DNA of 64,000 bases from Rhodoferax sp. (GTDB lineage: Bacteria > Pseudomonadota > Gammaproteobacteria > Burkholderiales > Burkholderiaceae_C), in contig NZ_JAUSLE010000069.1 of assembly GCF_030646845.1 (NCBI RefSeq), forward strand, positions 62,001-126,000, written 5' to 3'. The position numbers and the translations under genes were made by a program. The notes under the pieces are model-generated. The model saw only the letters and a program-made list of their open reading frames with translations, was not told the origin of the DNA and ran no database searches. Positions 1-9,068 of the stretch are shown here, in pieces. Position 1 is the stretch's first letter, and every line of letters starts with the position of its first letter.

Positions 1-618
1 GGAGGTCTCGACCAGGGGACTCTGGGCAATCTCAAGAAGACGCTTTTCGTAAGGCCCTGAATCAACCACAAGGCTGGCGAGATGGGTGTACAACGCCCTG
101 TCATTTCGTTTCAACAACAGGTCTTCAGGCACCTCCCAGAGCGCGGCGAAATGGCGGTTGTAGTTCCGGATGTCGCCGTTCAGGTCAGTGACCAGAATGC
201 CATCGGCTGTTGACTCCAGGGTGGCCCGCAGTTCTGCCAGCAGCCTTTCAAGCTCGTCCTCGGCGTGGCGCTGCTGACGCAAATCCCGCAGGGCGACCAC
301 ATACACCGCGCGATCAGGTTCAGGCCAAACCCGACTGACACGGCGTTCTACCGGCACGGCAATCCCATCGGCACCACGCAACAGGGTCTGCGAGTGAATG
401 CCAGCGATCAGACCCGCGGCGATATCTTCCCAAAAGAACTGGTCTTCCGGCGTCGCGGTCAACTCGATGGCCGGCTTGCCGACCAGATCATCAGACGCAA
501 GACCGAGCAAGTCACCCGCCGCGCGATTGACAGCAAGGATGCGAAGACTTACCGGATCAACCAGCCAGACGGCCTCCAGCAAGCCTTCGAGGAGAGGGCC
601 CCACTCAGGGGACTTCAC
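1..618 (-). CDS. PAS-domain sensory protein (C-terminus cut by window edge)
   Basis: The reading frame starts at a GTG whose bases overlap the stop of the HD-GYP gene upstream by 4 nt (GTGA), so the two are probably translationally coupled. It stays open for 206 codons to the window edge. Residues 1-110 look like a first PAS domain (LLEAVWLVDP, then LAVNRAAGDLLG). A short amphipathic linker rich in Arg, Glu and Leu follows, and a second PAS domain begins near residue 132 (STADGILVTDLNGDI, NRHFAALWEVP). The output module lies outside the window. Tandem-PAS proteins of this kind in Burkholderiales often end in GGDEF/EAL or histidine-kinase modules; which applies here cannot be seen. Pairing with an HD-GYP gene makes a c-di-GMP role plausible (inference). 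Confidence 0.8.
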   Translation of the reverse strand, partial: MKSPEWGPLLEGLLEAVWLVDPVSLRILAVNRAAGDLLGLASDDLVGKPAIELTATPEDQFFWEDIAAGLIAGIHSQTLLRGADGIAVPVERRVSRVWPEPDRAVYVVALRDLRQQRHAEDELERLLAELRATLESTADGILVTDLNGDIRNYNRHFAALWEVPEDLLLKRNDRALYTHLASLVVDSGPYEKRLLEIAQSPLVETS

Positions 619-1922
619 AGCGCTTCCTGTGCAACCGACGGATCAATCGCCCTCTCGAAAAAGTAACAGATCCGCTGTCGGGGCGACAGGTAGTCCATGG
701 CCGCCCTGGGCAGACTGGCGGGTTTGACGCTGCGGCGAATACCAACCGCGGGCGCCTGTTCGAGATCGAGAATCAGAGCCTCATGTTTTGAAACACCCGG
801 CTCATACACGACAAGCCGGGGCTTTAAGGGCCGCGAGGAGTTGACCGACACCACGATGGCAAATCTCTCATCCACCAGTTGCACGATCGAACCCGGCGGA
901 TACACCCCCATCATGCGAATAAAGGCGCTGAGCGCCACGCTGTCAAAACGCGTTTTCAATTGGGCAAAGATGAGCGACAAAGCTTCATGTGGCGTGATGG
1001 CGGCAGCTGGTCGGCCCGGATTGCACAGGTTCTCATACCGATTTACCAACGCCAATATTTTGGCGGACATTGACAGACTGTCGCCCCTGAGGCGCGCGGG
1101 GAAACCGCTACCGTCAATCAATTCATGATGCTGGCCGATGGCCTGCAACGCCCCGGCAGTCAACTCCATGCGCTGCCCCAGCCTGACACTCTGCCCAACA
1201 TGTTCCTGGTATAGCTTGTACTCAGCCGACGAGAAGTTTTCTTCCAGCCAGCGAACCCGGTCGGGCAATTCAGTTTTACCAATGTCATGCAGGAACGCCG
1301 CCATCCCCAGATCGACCATGTCTGACTGCGCCAGACCCAGGGACTTCCCCAGTAGCAGGGAAATAATTGTCACATTCACCGGATGCATGGAGGCCTTGTC
1401 CCCCATGCCGTCAGACAGCAGCCGAATGGCCGATTCACCGTCTCCCAAGATCTCGGAGACAAACCTGTTGACCATTCCAACACACTGCTCCATGGCCAGG
1501 CGGGGTTTTGTGTTGACCTGCTCCACGGTCAGCTTGTACTGGCGAATGGCCTCACCAAACCGGCGCTCACAGATGGCCATGCCGCGCTCCTGCGCGCTCA
1601 ACAAATCGCTTCTCTGCTTTCGACGGCGAAGCTCCTCGGCTGCCGCGTTGGCCCGCTCCAGGTCAGCCCCACCGTTCAGGTCACGGCCCGGCTCGGGTTC
1701 GCCCGCCCCGGCAGCGGACGATCCTGGCGCGAGGTCGCTCTTTGCCGGCACATAACGAACGCGATCAAGACCAAGTCCCCGAATAATCTCAATCTGTTTG
1801 TCGGATGAGATTTTGAAACTCCCCTTGGGAAAAGGGTGCGACATCCAGCCCAGTTCAAGCTCGATGAACATGCCGATTCGCAATTGGCTGAGATCAATAA
1901 GTTCGGAGAGAGATTCGTTCAT
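615..1922 (-). CDS. DUF3391 / HD-GYP domain protein, putative c-di-GMP phosphodiesterase
   Basis: 435 aa. I chose the ATG at 1922 because the protein then begins directly with the DUF3391 module (LRIGMFIELELGW, about residues 14-65), as usual for this class; a 23-residue upstream extension is possible but looks unnatural. The HD-GYP domain covers about residues 160-340, with H180, the metal pair H212-D213 (LHDIGK), H241, and H265-H266 (QHHELIDGSGFP). HD-GYP proteins hydrolyse cyclic di-GMP using a di- or tri-iron centre. The signature here is GSGFP rather than the usual GTGYP, so the partner-binding GYP loop is variant while metal ligands are kept. It overlaps the downstream PAS gene by 4 nt, suggesting joint expression. 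Confidence 0.88.
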   Translation of the reverse strand: MNESLSELIDLSQLRIGMFIELELGWMSHPFPKGSFKISSDKQIEIIRGLGLDRVRYVPAKSDLAPGSSAAGAGEPEPGRDLNGGADLERANAAAEELRRRKQRSDLLSAQERGMAICERRFGEAIRQYKLTVEQVNTKPRLAMEQCVGMVNRFVSEILGDGESAIRLLSDGMGDKASMHPVNVTIISLLLGKSLGLAQSDMVDLGMAAFLHDIGKTELPDRVRWLEENFSSAEYKLYQEHVGQSVRLGQRMELTAGALQAIGQHHELIDGSGFPARLRGDSLSMSAKILALVNRYENLCNPGRPAAAITPHEALSLIFAQLKTRFDSVALSAFIRMMGVYPPGSIVQLVDERFAIVVSVNSSRPLKPRLVVYEPGVSKHEALILDLEQAPAVGIRRSVKPASLPRAAMDYLSPRQRICYFFERAIDPSVAQEAL

Positions 1923-2194
1923 ACGTCTTTGAATGGAGAAGCCCAGCCTACCATGACCCCGATGGTATTTGCCGCAGGAACTCCCATGCAATTGCGTTCA
2001 TATCAAGGTGACCCGGCCGTGCAATCGGGCAACAAGACGCCGTGACTCCAACCAAGCTGGGCGAACCGGAGTGTGTGCCTGGGCACAACCTTGCCTGTCG
2101 GCGAGGCGATGTCAACAGCGGGATTCACGATGGCGGTGCGGATGTCAGGCATTGGTCTTCAAGAATATCATCGCTATTTTCGCAGAGGTGCCCT

Positions 2195-2914
2195 ATGGTG
2201 AACTTACATTACTGGCCCACGCCCAATGGCTGGAAAGTCTCCATCATGCTGGAGGAATGTGGCTTGCCGTACAGGCTGGTGCCGGTCAACATCGGCAAGG
2301 GAGAGCAGTTCACGCAAGAGTTCATGGCGATCAGTCCCAACAACCGGATGCCCGCCATCGTGGACGACGACCCTGCCGGCGGCGGCGAGCCGATTCCGGT
2401 ATTTGAGAGCGGCGCCATTCTGATTTACCTCGCCGAGAAGACGGGCCTGTTCATGCCAGCCGATGTGCGCAATCGAAACCAGGTCCTGCAGTGGTTGATG
2501 TGGCAAATGGGAGGACTTGGTCCCATGGCCGGACAAAATGGTCACTTCCTGCTGTACGCCCCGGAGAAAATTCCCTACGCTATTGACCGATATGGCAGGG
2601 AAGTGAACCGGTTGTACGGGGTACTCAATGACCAGCTCGGGCGAACAGACGCGTTCGTGGCGGGACCCGAATACTCTATCGCCGATATGGCCATCTTTCC
2701 ATGGATACGAACCCACAAAGCACAGAACGTGTCGCTCGACGACTTTCCTCACGTGCAACGTTGGTACAACGCACTGTTCCAGCGTCCCGCCCTCAAGCGC
2801 GGGCTGGATCTGGGCAAGGAACTGCGCGCTGGCACGATGACTGAAGAAGCCCGCAAGGCGCTTTTTGGCCAGACGGCACAAAGCGTGCGCGATGGTGATC
2901 ACAGACTCACTTGA
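2195..2914 (+). CDS. yfcG: YfcG-like glutathione S-transferase / disulfide-bond oxidoreductase
   Basis: 239 aa from the ATG at 2195, which has AGAGG about 7 nt upstream; the frame extends 51 codons further 5' but that part shows no conserved sequence. Residues 1-85 form the thioredoxin-like GST domain (LHYWPTPNGWKVSIMLEE, SPNNRMPAIVD, FESGAILIYLAEKTG), the rest is the helical GST C-domain (YSIADMAIFPW). The TPNG and NNRMPAIVD segments are typical of the Nu-class YfcG/YghU enzymes, which bind glutathione without a catalytic Cys/Ser/Tyr and show disulfide reductase activity. It lies 12 nt before a DsbA-fold isomerase gene, so both probably act on glutathione-linked chemistry. The physiological substrate is unknown. 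Confidence 0.9.
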   Translation: MVNLHYWPTPNGWKVSIMLEECGLPYRLVPVNIGKGEQFTQEFMAISPNNRMPAIVDDDPAGGGEPIPVFESGAILIYLAEKTGLFMPADVRNRNQVLQWLMWQMGGLGPMAGQNGHFLLYAPEKIPYAIDRYGREVNRLYGVLNDQLGRTDAFVAGPEYSIADMAIFPWIRTHKAQNVSLDDFPHVQRWYNALFQRPALKRGLDLGKELRAGTMTEEARKALFGQTAQSVRDGDHRLT

Positions 2915-2926
2915 AAGCCATTGACC

Positions 2927-3535
2927 ATGATTGAATTCTTCTTTGACTGCTCCAGTCCCTGGACCTATATCGCCTTTCACAACATCCAGCCAATCGCGGC
3001 CGGGTTGAATGAACCCATTCGCTGGCGACCCGTGCTGGTAGGCGGCATTTTCAATAGCGTGAACCCCAGCGTCTATGCGATGCGTGACAACCCGGTTCCC
3101 GCAAAAATGAGCTACATGCTCAAGGACCTGCAGGACTGGGCGAAAGACGCCGGCCTGAAGATCGTCATGCCACCCAAGGTGTTCCCGGTCAACAGCGTCA
3201 AGGCCATGCGTGGCTGCATCTGGCTGGAGTCACAAGACAAACTGCTGCCTTTTGCCACCGCTGTATTTGAGGCCTACTGGTCGCGCGAGGAAGACATTTC
3301 ACAAGACGCGGTGCTGACAAGAATTTGCGAGCAGGTGGGCGTGGATGCAAGTGAATTTTTGACCGGCATTGCACAGCCCGGGATCAAGGACCAACTCAAG
3401 GCCAATACCGAAGAAGTCATCCGTCGTGGGGGGTTTGGTTCGCCGACGATATACCTTGGAGATGATATGTATTTTGGCAATGACCGGCTGCCTCTGGTGA
3501 AGGCCGCCATACTGCGAACGCGCGTTCCGCATTGA
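2927..3535 (+). CDS. 2-hydroxychromene-2-carboxylate isomerase-like, DsbA/GST-kappa family
   Basis: 202 aa from ATG 2927 (an in-frame TTG lies two codons earlier). The N-terminus IEFFFDCSSPWTYIAF and the late GGFGSPTIYLGDDMYFGNDRL segment are the hallmarks of the HCCA isomerase/GST-kappa branch of the thioredoxin fold, where a Ser (here in the CSSPW motif) activates glutathione. Family members isomerise hydroxychromene carboxylate in naphthalene degradation, but most genomic copies have no proven substrate and no naphthalene genes are visible here. It is probably cotranscribed with the GST gene just upstream and is followed by a strong bidirectional hairpin terminator. Confidence 0.85.
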   Translation: MIEFFFDCSSPWTYIAFHNIQPIAAGLNEPIRWRPVLVGGIFNSVNPSVYAMRDNPVPAKMSYMLKDLQDWAKDAGLKIVMPPKVFPVNSVKAMRGCIWLESQDKLLPFATAVFEAYWSREEDISQDAVLTRICEQVGVDASEFLTGIAQPGIKDQLKANTEEVIRRGGFGSPTIYLGDDMYFGNDRLPLVKAAILRTRVPH

Positions 3536-3550
3536 TTGATTTTCCAATGG

Positions 3551-3590
3551 AAAAAAGCCTCAAGGAATCAATTTCCTTAAAGGCTTTTCT
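3551..3590. terminator. Bidirectional intrinsic terminator
   Basis: AAAAGCCT and AAGGAA pair with TTCCTT and AGGCTTTT around a TCAA loop. T-runs exist on both sides, so it can end the isomerase transcript (plus) and the tRNA-Pro transcript (minus). Confidence 0.8.
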
Positions 3591-3599
3591 CTTTGGTTC

Positions 3600-3676
3600 T
3601 GGTCGGTGTGAAAGGATTCGAACCTTCGACCCCTTGCACCCCATGCAAGTGCGCTACCAGGCTGCGCCACACACCG
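3600..3676 (-). tRNA. tRNA-Pro (anticodon GGG)
   Basis: 77 nt on the minus strand including an encoded CCA. The acceptor arm CGGTGTG pairs with CACACCG, the D-arm reads GGCGCAGCCTGGTAGCGC, the anticodon stem CTTGC/GCAAG encloses ATGGGGT with GGG as anticodon, and the T-arm is GGTTCGAATCC. GGG reads proline CCC/CCT codons. It follows the merR-like gene in the same direction and is ended by the hairpin at 3551-3590. Confidence 0.95.
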
Positions 3677-3713
3677 ATCTAGTCGATTATTATAACCCTT
3701 GGATACTCTGAAT

Positions 3714-4178
3714 TCAGCGCCCTAGTGACAGGAGTTCACGAATTTCAAACAGTTCACGCCGCACCAACTCCAGGCGCTCTGAATCGCTGTCGGCCGTCGA
3801 GTCGAACTGGCTGTCTTTGAAGTCACTATCTCTAAAGTCAATCATCTCGGAATCGCTGAATTCAATGACCTCAACCCCATCGAGGAGCACCTCACCGTTG
3901 TGCTTTTTGTCGCGTTCGGCCTGCAGTATTTCCTGCATTTTGTTGCGGGCGCCGCTGATGGTGAATCCCTGGTCGTAGAGCAGGTCGCGGATTCGGCGGA
4001 TCATCAGCACTTCATGATGCTGGTAGTAGCGGCGATTGCCGCGCCGCTTCATCGGGCGCAGTTGCGTGAATTCCTGCTCCCAATACCGTAGCACGTGAGG
4101 TTTGACGCCGCATAGATCGCCGACTTCACCGATGGTGAAATAGCGTTTTGCAGGTATGGCAGGGAGGGCTTTCTCCAT
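3714..4178 (-). CDS. MerR-family transcriptional regulator
   Basis: 154 aa from the ATG at 4178; a TTG three codons upstream is the alternative. The N-terminal winged helix-turn-helix is typical of MerR (YFTIGEVGDLCGVKPHVLRYWE, then RRGNRRYYQHHEV). The family dimerisation helix follows at about residues 70-90. The C-terminal third is very acidic and Ser/Asp-rich with no metal-binding cysteines, so this is not a metal sensor of the MerR type proper. The position after ihfA at the end of the pheST operon is a conserved arrangement in betaproteobacteria. Its ligand and targets are unknown. Confidence 0.88.
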   Translation of the reverse strand: MEKALPAIPAKRYFTIGEVGDLCGVKPHVLRYWEQEFTQLRPMKRRGNRRYYQHHEVLMIRRIRDLLYDQGFTISGARNKMQEILQAERDKKHNGEVLLDGVEVIEFSDSEMIDFRDSDFKDSQFDSTADSDSERLELVRRELFEIRELLSLGR

Positions 4179-4281
4179 TGAAATCAATGCTGTAGGAGAG
4201 AAAGCTTCAAGATTACTCTAAGTTGCCACCGTGTGTAAAGCCACGATTCACTCCTGAGCATCAAATAGCCCAAAGCCGGTA

Positions 4282-4617
4282 CTAAAGCACCGAAACCGTG
4301 CGACCTTCGTCCTGAATTTGTTCCTTGAGTTTGTGGCTAGCATGAAAGGTCACTACCCGGCGAGCCTGAATAGGGATAGCTTCGCCGGTTCGAGGGTTAC
4401 GCCCCGGTCGCGGTGCCTTGGTACGGATCTGGAAGTTGCCAAAGCCTGAGATCTTGACATCGTCCCCGTCGACCAGGCTGTCAGACACCAGGTCAAAGAA
4501 CGCGTCAATCATGTCCTTGGATTCGCGTTTGTTGAGGCCAATTTGCTCAAACAGCAGTTCAGCCAGTTGGGCTTTGGTCAGCGCAGGGGTTTCCAGGCTT
4601 TCAACTGATATGTCCAT
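4282..4617 (-). CDS. ihfA: Integration host factor subunit alpha
   Basis: 111 aa. The HU/IHF fold is clear: [16 protein letters not shown] helix, [15 protein letters not shown], and the DNA-intercalating beta-arm [12 protein letters not shown] at about residues 72-83. IHF is a heterodimer with IhfB that binds specific sites and bends DNA sharply, assisting transcription, replication and recombination. An extra dozen N-terminal residues precede the usual start (ALTKAQL), as common in this order. It lies 36 nt after pheT, the same placement as in enterobacteria and most betaproteobacteria. Confidence 0.96.
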   Translation of the reverse strand: MDISVESLETPALTKAQLAELLFEQIGLNKRESKDMIDAFFDLVSDSLVDGDDVKISGFGNFQIRTKAPRPGRNPRTGEAIPIQARRVVTFHASHKLKEQIQDEGRTVSVL

Positions 4618-4653
4618 TCAGTCCTCGTTTCTTGTTTGGGAGACCGTTACGCT

Positions 4654-7092
4654 TCAGGTACGCTGACGGGCACCCAGCGTGGCCACCAGCGCATTCACCA
4701 CGGCTTGCACCGCCGTATCGATTTGCTCTTCGGTCAAGGTGGCGTCGTCGCTGTTGAGCGTCAGGCGCACCGCCATGCTCTTTTCATGGCTTGGCACGGC
4801 CACACCATCCGGGTCTTTCGCTGGTTTGGGACGATAGAGGTCAAACAGGTTGGCGTCGCGCAGCAGCCCGGCCGTGGGGGCAGCCCACACGGCAGACATC
4901 AAAGCCGCATGGGTGACCGACTCGCTCACCATCACGGCGATATCACGCTCAACGGCCTGATGCTTCGCGACGGTCTCGAATACGGGCACCTCGCGCCGCT
5001 GCACTGCGTCAAGCTCCAGCTCAAACATGACGGGCGCCTGCGCCAGGTCATAGGCCTGACGCCATCGGGGATGCAACTCCCCGACAAAACCAATCGACAC
5101 GCCACCCAGCACGACGCTGGCACAGCGCCCTGGGTGCATGGCGGGATGCTCGGCGGGCGCAAAGACGGGCTTGCGTGGCGCCAGCAATGCCTCGACATCG
5201 CCTTTGATATCGAAGAAATCAGCGCCCTGCTCTTTGCGCCCCCACTGCAGCGCATCGGCACTACCGCATACCATGCCCGCAACGCGCATCGGCTGATGGA
5301 AGCCTTCAACGGTCGCGTCGGTATTTTTGACGGTGGCATCACGCAAGAACACGCGACCCAGTTCAAATACGCGCACGCGCTGGGCTTTGCGATCGAGGTT
5401 GAACTTCAACACCTGCAGCAGCGAGCCAAGCAAAGACGAGCGCATCACGCTCATCTGGCTTGCTATGGGGTTGAGCAGCTTGATAGGGTTGGGGTTGCCC
5501 GCAAGTTCGTGCTCCCAGCGCTCTTCAACAAAACTGAAGTTGATGGTCTCTTGATAACCTAGCGCAGCGATCACACGACGCACAGCGAAGGGACTGCGCT
5601 GCGCCTCGGGCCGGGTTTTGGCGGTGATGGGCGCCAGGGGCGGTGTCTGCGGCAGATTGTCATAACCCACCATGCGGGCCACCTCTTCGATGAGGTCTTC
5701 TTCAATCTGCAGGTCAAAGCGGTATGACGGCGGGGCCACGGTGAGGGTGCCATCGCCCTGTGTGACCGGCAACCCGAGCCGCGTCAGCGCGTCGACGCAT
5801 CGCGCCTGCGTCAGAGACATGCCGATGACCTTGCTGGCACGCGCCACGCGCAGGGTGACTGCAGGGGCAGCAGGCATATTCACCTGCAGGTCGTTGATGG
5901 GGCCACATGCCGTGTTGGCCGTGCCACAAATGTCAATGATCAACTGTGTGATGCGTTCAATGTGCTCCACGGTCTGGCTCGGATCCACGCCACGCTCAAA
6001 CCGGTGACCCGCATCGGTGGAGAAGTTGAAGCGCCGTGACCGGCCGGCGATGGCCTTGGGCCACCAGAAGGCAGCCTCCACATAGACGTGCAGCGTGTCA
6101 TCCGAAACCGCCGTCGCGTCCCCGCCCATGATGCCCGCAAGGGACTCCACCTGGGCTTCGTCTGCAATCACACCAACCTTGTCGTCCACCGTGACGGTGT
6201 TGCCATTGAGCAGCTTGAGTTGTTCACCCGGCCTGCCCCAGCGCACCTCCAGGCCACCATGGATTTTGTCCAGATCAAAAATATGGGATGGGCGCCCAAG
6301 TTCGAACATCACGTAGTTGGAGATATCCACCAGCGCCGTGACACTGCGCTGGCCGCAGCGGGCCAGCCGGTCCACCATCCACTGCGGCGTGCTGGCCCGG
6401 GGGTTGACGTGGCGCACGATGCGGCCAGAGAAACGCCCGCACAGATCTGGCGCGCTGACCGTCACCGGCAATGCATCTGCGCTGCCGACGCTGACTGCGG
6501 GGAAGCTGGGAGCCTTCAAAGGTGCGCCGGTCAAGGCCGCCACTTCACGCGCCACGCCGAACACGCTCAGACAATGCGCCAGATTTGGCGTGAGCTTGAG
6601 GGTGAACAGCGTATCGTCCAGATTCAGGTGCTCGCGAATGCTTTGTCCCAGCGGCGCGTCAAGGCCAAGCTCCAGGAGGCCCCCATGGTCTTCCGACAGC
6701 TTCAGTTCGCGGGCCGAGCACAACATGCCTTGGCTCTCGACGCCACGCAGTTTTCCGACCTTGATCAAAAAAGGTTTTCCGTCATCGCCAGGCGGTAACT
6801 CGGCGCCGACCAAGGCAACCGGTACTTTGATGCCAACCCGGGCGTTGGGAGCGCCACACACGATATCGAGCAGAGCAGGGTCGCCCACATCCACCTTGCA
6901 CACGCGCAGGCGATCCGCATTGGGGTGCTGCACCGCCTCCTTGATTTCACCGACAACGATTTTTGTGAAAGGCGGGGCCACGGGCTTGAGTTCTTCAACT
7001 TCAAGACCCGCCATCGTCAGCGTCTCAGCAAGTTGATCCGTAGACAGGGGTGGGTTACAGAATTCACGCAACCAGGATTCAGGGAATTGCAT
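4654..7092 (-). CDS. pheT: Phenylalanyl-tRNA synthetase beta subunit
   Basis: 812 aa, the usual length. Order of domains: N-terminal helix (MQFPESWLREFCNPPL), EMAP-like tRNA-binding fold about 40-150 (VGEIKEAVQHPNADRLRVCKV), B3/B4 editing domain about 210-380, B5 domain about 405-475, catalytic-like core, and C-terminal FDX-ACB anticodon-binding domain (about 715-812; AVERDIAVMVSESV). It forms an alpha2-beta2 enzyme with PheS, charging tRNA-Phe and clearing mischarged Tyr. It starts 26 nt after pheS. Several long open frames on the opposite strand are codon-usage shadows. Confidence 0.97.
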   Translation of the reverse strand: MQFPESWLREFCNPPLSTDQLAETLTMAGLEVEELKPVAPPFTKIVVGEIKEAVQHPNADRLRVCKVDVGDPALLDIVCGAPNARVGIKVPVALVGAELPPGDDGKPFLIKVGKLRGVESQGMLCSARELKLSEDHGGLLELGLDAPLGQSIREHLNLDDTLFTLKLTPNLAHCLSVFGVAREVAALTGAPLKAPSFPAVSVGSADALPVTVSAPDLCGRFSGRIVRHVNPRASTPQWMVDRLARCGQRSVTALVDISNYVMFELGRPSHIFDLDKIHGGLEVRWGRPGEQLKLLNGNTVTVDDKVGVIADEAQVESLAGIMGGDATAVSDDTLHVYVEAAFWWPKAIAGRSRRFNFSTDAGHRFERGVDPSQTVEHIERITQLIIDICGTANTACGPINDLQVNMPAAPAVTLRVARASKVIGMSLTQARCVDALTRLGLPVTQGDGTLTVAPPSYRFDLQIEEDLIEEVARMVGYDNLPQTPPLAPITAKTRPEAQRSPFAVRRVIAALGYQETINFSFVEERWEHELAGNPNPIKLLNPIASQMSVMRSSLLGSLLQVLKFNLDRKAQRVRVFELGRVFLRDATVKNTDATVEGFHQPMRVAGMVCGSADALQWGRKEQGADFFDIKGDVEALLAPRKPVFAPAEHPAMHPGRCASVVLGGVSIGFVGELHPRWRQAYDLAQAPVMFELELDAVQRREVPVFETVAKHQAVERDIAVMVSESVTHAALMSAVWAAPTAGLLRDANLFDLYRPKPAKDPDGVAVPSHEKSMAVRLTLNSDDATLTEEQIDTAVQAVVNALVATLGARQRT

Positions 7093-7118
7093 AGTCAGCT
7101 TTTCTAATCAGTTTGTTT

Positions 7119-8156
7119 TCATTGGAATTGCGACAGAAAGCGGATATCGCCGTCAAAAAACAAACGCAAGTCGTTCACCCCGTAGCGCAACATGGTGAGC
7201 CGGTCCGGCCCCATGCCAAAAGCAAAGCCGATGTATTTCTCGGGGTCCAGCCCCATGTTCCGAACCACGTTCGGATGCACCTGACCAGAGCCGGCCACTT
7301 CCAGCCAGCGGCCGGCCAGCGGGCCGCTCGGGAACTGGATGTCGATTTCGGCGCTCGGCTCGGTGAATGGGAAAAAGCTCGGACGGAACCGCAGCACAAG
7401 ATCATCGTTCTCGAAGAACGTGCGACAGAAGTCAGTGAAGACGACCTTCAAGTCCTTGAAGCTCATGTTCTCGCCGATCCAGAGCCCCTCGCATTGGTGG
7501 AACATGGGCGAATGCGTGGCGTCGCTGTCGACCCGATAGGTGCGGCCAGGAACGATGACCCGGATCTCAGGCATGGCGCCACCGCTGTCAATCAATGCAC
7601 GGTGCTTCTTGACGTGCTGCACCGCATGACGTACCTGCACCGGACTGGTGTGCGTGCGCAGCAGGTAGCCCCCTTCGACGTAGAAGGTGTCGTGCATCGA
7701 ACGTGCAGGATGGTCCTCTGGCGTATTCAAGGCAGTGAAGTTGAACCAGTCGGCCTCGATCTCCGGGCCCTCGGCCACATCGAAACCCATTGAACCAAAA
7801 ATGGCCTCGATACGCTCAAGCGTCAGTGAGACGGGGTGCAAACCGCCCTGCCCGCGCTGGCGGCCTGGCAGGGTGACGTCCAGGGCTTCTGCCTGAAGTT
7901 GCACCTGCAATTCGGCATCGGCGAGGGCTTGGCGACGACCATTCAAGGCCGCTTCAATGGCTTGCTTGGCGATATTGATGGCAGCACCGCGTGACTTCTT
8001 TTCATCAACGGGCAGGGCGGCCATGCCCTTCATCAACTCAGTGATGCGGCCAGATTTGCCGAGAAACATTGCTTTGGCGTTTTCCAGGGCGGCGGGTGTG
8101 CTGGCCTGCTCAAAGGCTGCCTTGGCGCTGTCAACGACGACGTTCAACTCGTTCAT
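7119..8156 (-). CDS. pheS: Phenylalanyl-tRNA synthetase alpha subunit
   Basis: 345 aa. N-terminal coiled-coil region (about 1-90) for tRNA-Phe contact, then the class II catalytic core: motif 2 region [14 protein letters not shown], the SPMFHQCEG segment, and motif 3 [16 protein letters not shown] near the C-terminus. The Ala/Gly choice that limits amino-acid size lies in this last motif (FGMG). It activates phenylalanine and works only with PheT. The gene follows rplT by about 150 nt, separated by a terminator-like hairpin and a repeat element, so readthrough or a separate promoter must serve pheST. Confidence 0.97.
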   Translation of the reverse strand: MNELNVVVDSAKAAFEQASTPAALENAKAMFLGKSGRITELMKGMAALPVDEKKSRGAAINIAKQAIEAALNGRRQALADAELQVQLQAEALDVTLPGRQRGQGGLHPVSLTLERIEAIFGSMGFDVAEGPEIEADWFNFTALNTPEDHPARSMHDTFYVEGGYLLRTHTSPVQVRHAVQHVKKHRALIDSGGAMPEIRVIVPGRTYRVDSDATHSPMFHQCEGLWIGENMSFKDLKVVFTDFCRTFFENDDLVLRFRPSFFPFTEPSAEIDIQFPSGPLAGRWLEVAGSGQVHPNVVRNMGLDPEKYIGFAFGMGPDRLTMLRYGVNDLRLFFDGDIRFLSQFQ

Positions 8157-8221
8157 ATATTCTCTTGTAGTTCCGACATAACCCGAGTACAGGTCAGTCC
8201 TCTCTGAAACTGCGTTTTCAA

Positions 8222-8258
8222 TGAAAAAGGGCTAGCGCTTTTTCAAGCTCTAGCCCTT
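8222..8258 (-). terminator. Terminator-like hairpin after rplT
   Basis: Read on the minus strand, AAGGGCTAGAGCTT and AAGCGCTAGCCCTT pair (one mismatch) around GAAA and are followed by TTTCAT. The left arm is formed by the GCTAGAG block of the repeat element at 8246-8293. It may end or attenuate infC-rpmI-rplT transcription before pheS. Confidence 0.7.
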
Positions 8259-8293
8259 GTTTCTAGTGCATGGAACGCTATTCAAAGAATAGC
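8246..8293. repeat. Interspersed hairpin element, copy 1
   Basis: 48 nt. AGCTCTAGCCC, a 20-nt spacer, then the 17-mer GCTATTCAAAGAATAGC. Lies 14 nt past the rplT stop and shares its first block with the terminator hairpin. Same architecture as eight other copies in the window. Confidence 0.75.
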
Positions 8294-8307
8294 GAGCTGC
8301 CGTGAAC

Positions 8308-8667
8308 TCAAGCAGCCAGCTTGGCCTTCACCTGCTCCACGATGCCGGCAAATGCGGCCATGTCATGCACAGCGATGTCCGACAGCACTTTGCGGTCGAT
8401 CTCGATGTTCGCTTTCTTCAGACCGTTGGCGAACTGGCTGTATGTCATGCCGCACTGGCGCGCAGCGGCATTGATACGGGCGATCCACAACTGACGGAAG
8501 ACACGTTTTTTGGTACGACGGTCACGGTAGGCATATTGCCCAGCCTTCATTACCGCTTCTTTGGCGACGCGGTAAACATTACCGCGGCGACCGCGAAAAC
8601 CTTTTGCAAGGGCTAAAACTTTTTTATGGCGGGCGCGAGCCGTTACACCACGTTTGACGCGAGGCAT
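8308..8667 (-). CDS. rplT: 50S ribosomal protein L20
   Basis: 119 aa with the characteristic basic start [18 protein letters not shown] and the globular [20 protein letters not shown] segment. L20 binds 23S rRNA early and is needed for large-subunit assembly; in several bacteria it also represses the rpmI-rplT message. It follows rpmI by 25 nt in the infC-rpmI-rplT cluster. Confidence 0.97.
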   Translation of the reverse strand: MPRVKRGVTARARHKKVLALAKGFRGRRGNVYRVAKEAVMKAGQYAYRDRRTKKRVFRQLWIARINAAARQCGMTYSQFANGLKKANIEIDRKVLSDIAVHDMAAFAGIVEQVKAKLAA

Positions 8668-8692
8668 GTGATTACTCCTTGTTCGTCGTTAA

Positions 8693-8896
8693 TTAAATAC
8701 CACGGCCGGGCAACATCTGTGCCATGTGACCCATATTGGTCTCATGAACAGCTGCGGAACCGCGCAATTGGCGTTTATTTTTGGTGGTCTTCTTGGTCAG
8801 AATGTGACGTTTGAAGGCTTGACCGCGTTTGACGGTGCCACCTGGACGGACGCGGAAGCGTTTCTTCGCCGCGCTCTTGGTCTTCATTTTGGGCAT
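8693..8896 (-). CDS. rpmI: 50S ribosomal protein L35
   Basis: 67 aa from the ATG at 8896 ([14 protein letters not shown]). An ATG two codons upstream is in frame, but AAGGAG sits only 1 nt from it and 7 nt from 8896, which decides the start and agrees with the family N-terminus. It is a small, very basic large-subunit protein and the middle gene of infC-rpmI-rplT. Confidence 0.96.
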   Translation of the reverse strand: MPKMKTKSAAKKRFRVRPGGTVKRGQAFKRHILTKKTTKNKRQLRGSAAVHETNMGHMAQMLPGRGI

Positions 8897-9068
8897 ATTC
8901 ATGCTCCTTCTTCATTGTGCTCGTGAGGCGTCTGCAAACTATTTGCAGCCTTGTTGGCCCCGAGCCACTTTTAGTGGCGCTTGTTAGCTCGCCACTTGCG
9001 TGGTGAGTATTACCTCACCACTTCCCACCGTGCACCGGTTACGAAAACCAATGCACGACAAAAAATTT
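8897..9068 (-). promoter_or_regulatory. Structured infC-rpmI intergenic leader (possible L20-responsive region)
   Basis: Read on the minus strand, this stretch holds hairpins GTGGTGAG/CTCACCAC (loop GTAATA), GCCACT/AGTGGC (loop AAA region) and CTGCAAA/TTTGCAG before the rpmI ribosome-binding site. In other bacteria L20 binds a structure in this position and represses rpmI-rplT. That this one works likewise is inference; I did not match a defined L20 leader consensus. Confidence 0.35.

Noticed and set aside
4636..6798. Long open frames on the plus strand across pheT
   Set aside because: They mirror pheT in other frames, as expected at high GC; no family features, no ribosome-binding sites.
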